Below, piece by piece: positions 5,923-14,009 of a stretch of 56,988 nt of DNA. The notes beneath the pieces are model-generated. The model was not told where the DNA came from. It made no database searches and saw only the letters and a list, made by a program, of their open reading frames with translations. The position numbers and the translations under genes were made by a program. The stretch is taken from assembly GCA_944324095.1 (NCBI GenBank), contig CALUUY010000003.1:1-56988 (forward strand). The letters are read 5' to 3'. The stretch comes from an uncultured Elusimicrobiales bacterium (GTDB taxonomy: Bacteria > Elusimicrobiota > Elusimicrobia > Elusimicrobiales > Elusimicrobiaceae). Every line of letters starts with the position of its first letter. Position 1 is the first letter of the stretch.

Positions 5923-8856
5923 ATGCCTACAATAATTGATTGTATACGAGAACAAATTAGAATAAACCCAAACAAGTCAGCCATAATATGTGAAAATAGG
6001 CAGTATACATTTACCAACATTGGCCATATAGCTACTATTATCTCTCAACAACTCTCTGATAAAGGAATTAAAAAGGGAGATCGAGTAGCCGTTTTAGCAT
6101 CCAGATCGGAGTTGGGTGTTTTATTGGCTATTTCTATTATGAATATAGGGGCCATTTATATACCTCTAGATGAACGAACTCCTAAAAATAGATTATTAGA
6201 TATTTTCCGGTCGGCTAGAATAAAAATATTGGTTGGAGAAAAAGGTTTAATCAAACCTATACTAAACAGCAAACTCCCTTTTATCGCCATGTTTTATTCT
6301 ATTTATGATTTGCATGACTATACTTCAGCGGATGTAAGTATCTGTTTAAATAAAATAGACACTTATTCTAAAGCGGTTACAATATTTACTTCTGGTTCAA
6401 CAGGACGACCAAAGGGTATTACACACTCACATCAGGCATTATATATCTACAACAAAACTGCATTAGAAAATTCAGAATTGCATCCAGATGATAAATTAAT
6501 TGTTGCTGTTAACTATTGCTATACTTTTAGTCTCGAAATGTTTCAAGCTCTCATAAATGGAAACACGCTGTATATTGCTACAAATAAAATGCTCACAGAT
6601 CTTTCCTTGTTACACTTTTATATTAACAAACAAGAAATCACAGTCGCACTAATGCCAACACAAATAGGGCATCTATTTATTACAACAGGCAGAAAATCTC
6701 ATCTTAGGTTATTGATTATTGGAGGAGGGATATTGCCCCAATTAACTCAATTCCCGAAATATCAAATCTTAAGCGATTACGGCTGTTCAGAAGGATTATT
6801 TATAGGATCTCATAAAATTTCTCCGGATACGCATAACAATATACTAGACAAAATTAGTAAACATCTAAAGTACCAAATTGTAGATGAATTTAATCATCAA
6901 GTAGGTATAGGAAAAGTAGGAGAATTATGGATTTCTGGCCCTACTGTTGTCAGAGAATATACAGATCTTCCCCAATTAACAAATAATAAATTTGTCCACC
7001 AAAATGGAATACAATGGTATAAAACTGGAGACAAATTCAAGATTCTTCCAAATAATACTTATCAATTTGCCGGACGAACCGACAGAATGATAAAAATTGG
7101 TAATCAACGCATAGAACCATTTGAAATCGAGTTGTGTATTTCTAAAATTTCTAAAATCACTCAGTCTTTTGTCTGTTTAAAACAGGTTAATATGCGTCCT
7201 TACCTTTGTGCTTATTATATCTCAAGAAATAATAAAGAAGTTAAGGGAATACGTAAAAAATTATCAAAATACTTCCCTAATTATATGATCCCTGCTTTTT
7301 TTATAAAATTGCGGCATTTTCCGACTACGTCGAATGGAAAAATAGACCCCACACAATTGCCTACATCTCAATTATTGCGCAAAGAAAGAGCATTTCTCCC
7401 CAAAGAGGAAGAAGAAACGCTATTAAATTGTATTACTCAAGTCTTGTCCCTTAAACAAAAAATTGGACTTGACGATAATTTTACTGATATTGGAGGGAAC
7501 TCGGTAGACGCATTGTACTTAATTTCAGAATTAAGAAAACATCATATATTTATCACCCTCAAAGAACTACTAACCGCAAAAAAATTTCGAGAATTAATTC
7601 TAAAAAAAGATAAAAAACATTCCACTCGCACGAATAATTATGGAAAATTAATTTGCAGACTTCCCCCTCTTTTGAATTATTTAATTTCTCATAACTCAGC
7701 AGAATCCCTTAACAGATTTGTGATCCCAGAATTTTTTTGTTGCCCGCCAACAACTACTTTAAAGCATTTAGAAAAAGTTGTCAGAAATTTATTAAAAAGA
7801 CACGATATGTTAAGAGCTCTATTAAAAGAGGATGGCTTTCATATACAGGATGAAAAAGCCTCTTCATTATTTTGTCTGAAAGAAAAATGCTTAGATGGCA
7901 ACTCCAACGAAAATAATAACCAACTCAAACTTTTAATTGAAGAATTATATAAAAGTATCGATGTGCATAACGGGCCATTATTTGCTGTTTTCCTTGTTCG
8001 TGGCAAAAATTCTGCCTACATTTTAACAGCATGTAGTCATTTGATCTCTGATAATTTTTCCAAAAACATTTTGAAACAAGACTTTATCACCATTTTTTGT
8101 AATCTAATGGCAGATAAATCGACTCTACCTCTTCCAAAGATTAGCACCCCTTACTCGTATCATGCACATACACCAAGCTATCTTCACCTTTCCAAACATA
8201 AACCTTCCAATGTCTCTTTAAGGAAATATGACACTCTATCTAGCAAATTGGATAACAATGATTATCACAAAGTCTGTCTTTTATTAAAAAACAAAGACAG
8301 TGATTTAGTTTCATGTATGTTAATTCTGCTAATAAAAAGCTGGCATGAAATATTAGGAACCCAAAATTTTAATTTCATATTATTTCGCCATGGAAGAGAT
8401 CTCCTTAAAAACAGTCAAAATGGTCATATATCATTTGACCATACTGTTGGCTTTTTCCCTGTATGTCATAAAATTCAATTTTCATTTGCCCCAGAAATCT
8501 CTTTAATATCCAATATTAGATTAATCCATAATTCAATACAAGAAGCTAAAAAAAAGAATGAATATTTTGATTTTTTACAGGAAGACCAAACGCCTCTTTT
8601 CGGATTTAATTATCTTGGAGAAACTAGAGATTTTATAGATTATAAGAATCCCTTTTTATCACGACCCATAGATATTCCTAAGGGGATATATACACCTAAT
8701 AATTTAGACATGGGGGCCCCTTTTATGATATTTATGCATAAAATCAGCGACAAAATTATATTGCAAATTCGATATAACAAACAAATGTATAGAAGATCTT
8801 TTATAACCGCTCTTTTTAAAAGAATAAAATCTAATATTTCTGATATAAACCATTAA
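5923..8856 (+). CDS. NRPS-like protein: adenylation, carrier, epimerase/condensation-like domains
   Basis: This 977-residue protein is laid out A-PCP-E, like stand-alone initiation modules such as GrsA or TycA. Adenylation domain (about 1-490): TSGSTGRPKG (156-165), DYGCSEG, YKTGD, GRTDRMIKIG, and NGK with catalytic-type Lys473. The A4 region (YCYTFSLEMF, 198-207) lacks the Asp that normally holds the substrate alpha-amino group. Carrier domain: DIGGNS with the pantetheine Ser527. Residues about 590-977 are a condensation-superfamily domain of epimerisation type: SHLISDN (705-711) in place of HHxxxDG, keeping His706 and Asp710; HGRD (823-826); TVGFF; FNYLG (895-899). The epimerase Glu of EGHGRE appears to be Phe. 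No thioesterase or further module is present. Clustering with radical SAM genes and a small peptide suggests the activated unit is used on, or together with, the ribosomal peptide. Confidence 0.85.
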   Translation: MPTIIDCIREQIRINPNKSAIICENRQYTFTNIGHIATIISQQLSDKGIKKGDRVAVLASRSELGVLLAISIMNIGAIYIPLDERTPKNRLLDIFRSARIKILVGEKGLIKPILNSKLPFIAMFYSIYDLHDYTSADVSICLNKIDTYSKAVTIFTSGSTGRPKGITHSHQALYIYNKTALENSELHPDDKLIVAVNYCYTFSLEMFQALINGNTLYIATNKMLTDLSLLHFYINKQEITVALMPTQIGHLFITTGRKSHLRLLIIGGGILPQLTQFPKYQILSDYGCSEGLFIGSHKISPDTHNNILDKISKHLKYQIVDEFNHQVGIGKVGELWISGPTVVREYTDLPQLTNNKFVHQNGIQWYKTGDKFKILPNNTYQFAGRTDRMIKIGNQRIEPFEIELCISKISKITQSFVCLKQVNMRPYLCAYYISRNNKEVKGIRKKLSKYFPNYMIPAFFIKLRHFPTTSNGKIDPTQLPTSQLLRKERAFLPKEEEETLLNCITQVLSLKQKIGLDDNFTDIGGNSVDALYLISELRKHHIFITLKELLTAKKFRELILKKDKKHSTRTNNYGKLICRLPPLLNYLISHNSAESLNRFVIPEFFCCPPTTTLKHLEKVVRNLLKRHDMLRALLKEDGFHIQDEKASSLFCLKEKCLDGNSNENNNQLKLLIEELYKSIDVHNGPLFAVFLVRGKNSAYILTACSHLISDNFSKNILKQDFITIFCNLMADKSTLPLPKISTPYSYHAHTPSYLHLSKHKPSNVSLRKYDTLSSKLDNNDYHKVCLLLKNKDSDLVSCMLILLIKSWHEILGTQNFNFILFRHGRDLLKNSQNGHISFDHTVGFFPVCHKIQFSFAPEISLISNIRLIHNSIQEAKKKNEYFDFLQEDQTPLFGFNYLGETRDFIDYKNPFLSRPIDIPKGIYTPNNLDMGAPFMIFMHKISDKIILQIRYNKQMYRRSFITALFKRIKSNISDINH

Positions 8857-9199
8857 AAACCGAAGGAAATGCTCAATTCCAATTGAACCATCCTTTATTC
8901 ATCAAAATATATGAGATAGCAATTTGATATGTCTTACTGATTGTATCTAAATAATTTTAGATTTGTTTTTAGCATACTTATTATCTTAAAACAGATTATC
9001 CCTCTTACAATAGTTTAATACAGATATCCCTATCCTTTTAGACAAACAGTTTAATCAAACAGACTAAGACTTAATAACGCCATAAAAGGAATTTTATTAT
9101 ACGAACTTATAAATCCTTCTATATAAAAATATTCTGCATCAAATTTTAAATTATTTTTCTTTAAGAATGGATTTAAACATACTCTTTTCATTTTTTTAA
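8857..9199. other. Intergenic region after the NRPS-like gene, probably decayed
   Basis: AT-rich sequence without an intact frame. I see no convincing terminator; the only inverted repeat (AATTCCAATT, near 8873) is short and lacks a T-run. The region leads into the MATE remnant, so part of it may be eroded upstream exporter sequence, but I could not follow a recognisable frame. Confidence 0.35.
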
Positions 9200-9389
9200 A
9201 CTATACCCAGTCTAAACATTTTTTACAGCTTACATCTTAAAATTCCGGCTAGTCATATCTTCGGTTTTATTTTTGGCTTAGGGCTTCAAGGAATCTGGTT
9301 TTATTTTCTTAACATGTGCTGTGGTTCTCTATTATGCTAAATTCCGCAAATATCAAAAACTCCTGCATAACTCGGAATATCACATTTAA
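9200..9389 (+). pseudogene. Remnant of a MATE-family exporter C-terminus
   Basis: One frame encodes a membrane-protein piece with the pattern of the last helices of MATE transporters: LNIFYSLHLKIPASHIFGF then FGLGLQGIWF. After TGT the frame breaks; the +1 frame continues with VVLYYAKFRKYQK, the usual basic tail after the final helix, and stops at TAA 9387-9389. No start codon or upstream MATE domains survive. MATE pumps often export small modified peptides, so this was probably the export gene of the adjacent cluster or of a related one. Confidence 0.5.
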
Positions 9390-9510
9390 AATTAGAAAGC
9401 TTATCCCTTTAGGCTTCATTTACTTCAAATAAAAGTTAGTGTTAAGTATGTTACTTACTTAGATAACAATTTTACAATTCTGATAAAAAATAATTGCTTT
9501 TATACCCTCA

Positions 9511-9527
9511 ATCACACTAAAAGTGAT
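9511..9527 (+). promoter_or_regulatory. Inverted repeat upstream of the AIPR gene
   Basis: ATCAC-N7-GTGAT lies about 35 nt upstream of the AIPR start, followed by an AT-rich stretch (TAGAATAAAAT) that could serve as a -10. Size and place fit an operator, but no regulator gene is adjacent. The arms are only 5 bp, so chance is possible. Confidence 0.3.
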
Positions 9528-9562
9528 AGAATAAAATCAACTAATCATAAGGGATTATAAAA

Positions 9563-11317
9563 ATGGCAAATATACAAGAAGAAATAAAAATTTTAAGGAA
9601 ATTACATAAAAAATTAGAAGAAGTGTCTGACAATACTCTACTTCCCTTACTCGCATATAAATATATTTACATTCAAGATCCAGAAGACCTCAGGTATAGT
9701 GATTTTAAAAAAGTAATAGTCGATGGGCCTAACGATGGAGGAATTGATGCAATCTTCAATCATCCAGAAGACGATCGATTAATACTTCTTCAATCAAAAA
9801 ATTATTCCCAGGATATTTCCGCCAAAGACACGATTCTCAATGCTTTTCGCAAAATAAACGCTACTTTAAAAGACTTGAAAAATCTTCAAACTGCTAACTA
9901 TAATAAAAAGTTAAGAAGTGCTTGGAGCAATCTCTATGATGAAGACAAGTCCATAGAAGTCGTATTTTTGACCTCAGCCAACATAACAAAAGAGCTCATA
10001 ACTACAATCAAAAACAAACTAGACCAAGAAGAAATGCCGTTCCAAGCGACCATTTACACTAAACATGATCTAGAATTCTTTATTGATAATTCGGAAAATT
10101 CTTCTCCTTGGGTGCAATCGGCAACGTTGGATATAGACAAAAATAATAAATGTTTATGTCCCAATAATGATAATGGGGTAATTGTAAATATAACTGCTAC
10201 TAGTCTGAAACGAATCTATGATATTTACAACATCAAACTTTTCCAGCAAAATTTTAGATATTTTATTAAAGATAAAAAAGTGGATCCTAAAATTGTAGAA
10301 AGCATACAAAAAAACAGCAATCTTTTTTGGTTTTTAAATAATGGGATTATTATTGCCTGTAAAGATTTTCGCTTAGATGGAGATAAACTCCGGTTGGAAG
10401 ATTTTTCTATTATCAATGGATGCCAAACCACATCCCTTATTGGCGAACACAACTTTTCTAACGACTTTTATTTAACCTGCAAAGTAGTAAAAGCTCCCTC
10501 CCCCGAAGAACAAGATGCGTTCGTCAGCAAAATAGCAGAAGCCTCTAATAGGCAAAAAGCTATCAAACCTAGGGATTTAAAATCGACAGATAAAGCTATG
10601 CGAAAGCTGCAAATGGATTTGAAAAAAGAGATACCAGCCCCTTCTATATTCTTAGAAATTCGCAGAGGAGAAAAAGCTCCGCGCAATGCTGAAAAACTAA
10701 AAAATGACCTCTATGGACAGCTCGTTTTGTCTTTTATGTTACAACAACCTGCTAAAGCACGGAATAGTAGCCGCACTATGTTTGATTCTCCCAGCCTTTA
10801 TAGTGCCATATTTAAGAGAAAAAACTTTGACAAAGAAGCCATTGTAGATTTATGGGACTTATATAAAAGTTTTATGGACTACAAAGATAAAAAACTTAAG
10901 GATGGTAATTTCTCTATCGAAGAAGCCGAAACAATGATTGAATATATCCATTTCTTTGTGCTTGCCATAGCTGGTTTAATTGTAAAAGTTAAAAGAGGCC
11001 TGTTTGACATTACTGCAAAAGATTGTTTTTCCTCTCCAGAAGGAGAAAAGAAATTACAAGAAGATAATATACAAGGCCGTTTTTTAAATAAAGAAATAAT
11101 GGACCATGACACTATTTTATTTGGTTTCTTTGATTGTATTTTGGAAGACCTAACTAATATTTTCAAAGATCATAAGAATAGTATCGGTACGGAAGCAAAT
11201 TTTACAAAAGTTACGGAGCATTACCCTAAATTAGTGCTTCCTTTTATAAAGGATCGTTTCTTTATAAATGATTACCAAAAGAAATTAAGGAAGGACTTCT
11301 TAAACTTATTCAAATAG
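9563..11317 (+). CDS. AIPR-family (abortive infection phage resistance) protein
   Basis: A 584-residue protein whose centre carries the AIPR signature: FWFLNNGIIIAC, then IINGCQTTSL. AIPR proteins (Pfam AIPR) occur in phage-defence loci and are linked to abortive infection or restriction. The N-terminal 150 residues look like a restriction-endonuclease-type fold: NDGGIDAIF with Asp62, then LILLQSKNY with Gln77 and Lys79, matching D-(E/Q)-x-K. That would make it a nuclease fused to an AIPR module. The start has AAGGG upstream. It is a single-gene unit between the MATE remnant and the truncated recombinase, in typical accessory DNA. The target is unknown. Confidence 0.8.
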   Translation: MANIQEEIKILRKLHKKLEEVSDNTLLPLLAYKYIYIQDPEDLRYSDFKKVIVDGPNDGGIDAIFNHPEDDRLILLQSKNYSQDISAKDTILNAFRKINATLKDLKNLQTANYNKKLRSAWSNLYDEDKSIEVVFLTSANITKELITTIKNKLDQEEMPFQATIYTKHDLEFFIDNSENSSPWVQSATLDIDKNNKCLCPNNDNGVIVNITATSLKRIYDIYNIKLFQQNFRYFIKDKKVDPKIVESIQKNSNLFWFLNNGIIIACKDFRLDGDKLRLEDFSIINGCQTTSLIGEHNFSNDFYLTCKVVKAPSPEEQDAFVSKIAEASNRQKAIKPRDLKSTDKAMRKLQMDLKKEIPAPSIFLEIRRGEKAPRNAEKLKNDLYGQLVLSFMLQQPAKARNSSRTMFDSPSLYSAIFKRKNFDKEAIVDLWDLYKSFMDYKDKKLKDGNFSIEEAETMIEYIHFFVLAIAGLIVKVKRGLFDITAKDCFSSPEGEKKLQEDNIQGRFLNKEIMDHDTILFGFFDCILEDLTNIFKDHKNSIGTEANFTKVTEHYPKLVLPFIKDRFFINDYQKKLRKDFLNLFK

Positions 11318-11365
11318 TTGCTATACATCTTACACCATTCTCTTGCTTATTCTTACATAACATAG

Positions 11366-11616
11366 GGCGCTTGGGATTAGGTATCCCAAGTGCCCTAAAT
11401 ATTCATCAATAACCACAAACCCTAAAGTTGTAGCGGACGGGCCCAAAATGCCATTTTTAGGCCGAATTTAATACCTCAAGTCGCCTTGCAAAAAGTTATA
11501 GGAAGGGCCTTTTTGACCATTTTTAAGGGTTCGTTCTCGTCGGGAAAGCAAAATATGCCAATAAATAACATTGGTGGAGAAAAAGTTGTAAAAATATTCT
11601 AAAAGCGAACCCCATA
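11366..11616 (-). repeat. Right direct-repeat copy covering the recombinase 3' end
   Basis: The partner of 177-424. It begins with a strong stem-loop (GGGCGCTTGGG / CCCAAGTGCCC, about 11365-11395) just past the recombinase stop, then covers the last codons of the recombinase gene. The stem is weakened in the left copy. The stem-loop has no T-run on the minus strand, so a simple terminator is less likely than a structured end or recombination-associated site. Confidence 0.7.
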
Positions 11617-12487
11617 TTAAATGCTTAGAACTTTTAGGGGATTTTCCCTTAATTTCTAAGCATTTTTTATTTCCTTCCGCAAAAATATTGAACGGTTCGC
11701 GGTATTTTGGGTAAATTTTGTGTCCGTTCAATACAAAATCGCTGGCTATATGGCGCAAAAGCGGCTTTTTTTCTGAGAGCGGAGCCTCGCGATAGATAGT
11801 ACCCATATTACATACCAACTTTAAAATATCCGTGCTTTTTTGCCGTACGGCGTCCGGCTGTATAGTTTGGGCTTGTATTTGCTGTGTAAGCTCGGCAATA
11901 GCCGTTTTTAAGCGTTCTTCCGTGCGTTTTATAAACTCCGCTGGATAGCCCTTTTCCCAGCCCTCGTCATATAACCGTTCTAATTCCGTTTGCTTTTTGC
12001 TTAGTTCCGCTTTAAGCCCGCCCGTCGCCTTGTTTTGGGCCTTTTCCAAGTGTTTTAAGCGTATTTCTATGGCTTTTTGTAGCCACGACACTACTCCCGG
12101 CTTTAAACTAATAGCATCTATCAATGCCGAAAACGCCTCATCCAGCTGATGTTCCCGAATGTATTTTTCGTGCGGATGTTGCCCTTTAGAAAAGGAACAG
12201 CGGTAATACATATATTTCTTTTTAGCAAAATCCCCCACAATAGAACAGCCGCAATCTTTGCAATGAAGCAGATTAGAAAAAGGATAATTGCGGGTAGTCA
12301 CGCGGGGACGCCCAAAAAGGGAGAGAGCCTTATTGGCCCTCTCAAATAACTCTTTTGTGATGAGCGGTTCGTGAATGCCCGGATAGAGTTTCTTGCCCCA
12401 ACGAAAAGTGCCATAATACATCGGGTTATGAAGCACCCGATACAGGGCTCTTTTACACCTTCTACCAGTACAAAAACTCTCCCGCAT
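11468..12487 (-). pseudogene. Large serine recombinase, 5'-truncated (catalytic domain missing)
   Basis: The 339-residue frame begins inside the recombinase domain (RVLHNPMYYGTFRWG). It continues with the zinc ribbon (LHCKDCGC ... YRC), a long coiled-coil region (about 150-210) and a C-terminal tail. These are the DNA-binding parts of large serine integrases/transposases. The N-terminal resolvase domain with the nucleophilic Ser, about 150 residues or more, is absent: the frame starts only about 20 nt after the stop of the neighbouring host gene. The protein could bind DNA but not recombine it. The truncation point is a likely island/host junction. Confidence 0.8.
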
Positions 12488-12508
12488 TAATTAAGCAAAT
12501 GTTCGTTT

Positions 12509-13816
12509 TTATTTTGCCCAAGGCAACACCCAGGCATAATCAAAACCAGTCTGTTTGGCTAGTTCGCGCGCATCCGGCCCACGCCAATAATGTATAGTGG
12601 GAAAGTGAAAGCGCATATCATAAAATGAAAAAGACTCTTTCCATACGCCCGAAAGGACTTCGTCCCCTATCGGAAAAACATAAGAGAGAGCTACAACAGC
12701 CGGGTTCTCGTTAGCAAAAAATTTAGGCAAAGAATACGGATACACCCACGAAGTGTGGCCCAATCCCGCATACACTACAAACAAAGTATCGGGGTCAGTC
12801 TTTCTAATTTGCCGCATTTTACTTTCCATTACCCGCACCCAGGATTGATTACGAAGCATTATTCCACGCAAAGACGCTTCCGCTTTAAACAGGGGCCCTT
12901 GTTCTTTAGAAATCATTTGGTATAAAGCCCGGTCTTCCAACGGATATACTTCTATACCGCCTTGTATCAGAGAATCAAATAATGGCTTGGCATAATCTAC
13001 CACCAATTGGGGGTCTTGTTCCACAAGTTTACCCAACTTTTCTTTGGATACACGGCGGTAATAACTAGCAGTAGTCGTCCCTTCGGGTGCAGCAAGAGCA
13101 GGCAAATCAATAAATTCCGTAAACAATACGATACGGCGCTTAGGATTTAAGTGTTTAAGTTCGTGCAAAAAATCCCCAACCGCTGAGTGAATGCTATCCA
13201 CATAATGCATTTCCCCCAAAATAATCATCTTTTGAGAGGACAACCTCTCGGCCAATTTAGCGGCTACATCTTTGCCGCCAACCACACCTAATTCAGGTTG
13301 GCCCTGTCCCGGGCGGTTTTTAAGCCAGTTTACTTTTTCTATAAAATGTTTGGTTGCTTGTAAAAGCAATTGATTGTTTTTTACCGCAAACTCAGACGGA
13401 ATAGTCATCGGTTGATATAAAGACTGAAAAATGCTATTGGTTGCTATGGCCGGCTCGCTGTCCAACACGCGCTTAATTTCCGCCAGCAGGGCATCGTTTT
13501 TAGCTTTTGTGGCGGCATCTGCCCGTTGGGACAAGTAAGCTTTAGTTGGTGTGTTAAAATCTGTTTGAAAAACTTTTACCTGCCCTTGTTGCTTAAACCG
13601 GTTTTGATGATGTTTCAGCCAAGATTTACCGGCTTTGCGTTGTAAATCTTGCGTTTGTTTAGCAGACAAAAGCCCGGCAGAAGCGCGCAGAGACGACTGG
13701 GAGGCATTTTTGCCTCCTTTGGTTATTATACGGCTAACAGATGAAATATTTTTTTGCGCATACCCGCAAGGCACGGCTAGCAACCCAAACAACAACAAGC
13801 TAATAATTTTATTCAT
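12509..13816 (-). CDS. ChaN/TIKI-like exported protein (paralogue 1)
   Basis: The start at 13816 gives a clean signal peptide (MNKIISLLLFGLLAVPCGYA-Q) and has GGTGGAG upstream; the longer frame from 13846 adds 10 unlikely residues. The mature protein of about 415 residues has the ChaN/TIKI/EreA-superfamily pattern: ILGEMHY (GExH), RRIVLFTEF, and near the end YAGLGHTSW (GxxH). Members include haem-binding lipoproteins and metal-dependent proteases; the function here is not known. Two paralogues lie at 14010-15326 (divergent neighbour) and 37206-38303. Its stop is about 20 nt from the truncated recombinase, so it marks the right edge of conserved chromosome. Confidence 0.75.
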   Translation of the reverse strand: MNKIISLLLFGLLAVPCGYAQKNISSVSRIITKGGKNASQSSLRASAGLLSAKQTQDLQRKAGKSWLKHHQNRFKQQGQVKVFQTDFNTPTKAYLSQRADAATKAKNDALLAEIKRVLDSEPAIATNSIFQSLYQPMTIPSEFAVKNNQLLLQATKHFIEKVNWLKNRPGQGQPELGVVGGKDVAAKLAERLSSQKMIILGEMHYVDSIHSAVGDFLHELKHLNPKRRIVLFTEFIDLPALAAPEGTTTASYYRRVSKEKLGKLVEQDPQLVVDYAKPLFDSLIQGGIEVYPLEDRALYQMISKEQGPLFKAEASLRGIMLRNQSWVRVMESKMRQIRKTDPDTLFVVYAGLGHTSWVYPYSLPKFFANENPAVVALSYVFPIGDEVLSGVWKESFSFYDMRFHFPTIHYWRGPDARELAKQTGFDYAWVLPWAK

Positions 13817-13918
13817 AACTATCATTCTCCACCCAAAATAAGACAAAAACTCTTACTATACAATTTAAAAAATTTACACTTTTTAAAACAGGGTCTTTAA
13901 ACCCATTTTATTTTCTAT

Positions 13919-13946
13919 AAAAGGCCTAGCTTTTTATAGGCCTTTT
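13919..13946. terminator. Hairpin between divergent ChaN/TIKI-like genes
   Basis: AAAAGGCCTA / TAGGCCTTTT is a perfect 10-bp inverted repeat with an 8-nt loop and A/T-rich flanks, so it looks like a bidirectional terminator. It lies upstream of both divergent genes, where a terminator is not needed; it could act as an attenuator or leader structure. A smaller stem (GGGT / ACCC) sits just left at about 13891. Confidence 0.5.
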
Positions 13947-14009
13947 CTACCCTTATTATTAGGGCCAAAGGCTCTTTTGGACTTACCTATAAAAATTTAT
14001 ATTGGTATT

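Noticed and set aside
13977-14009. TTG start for the second ChaN/TIKI-like gene
   Set aside because: It would place extra residues before a clean signal peptide that starts at ATG 14010.
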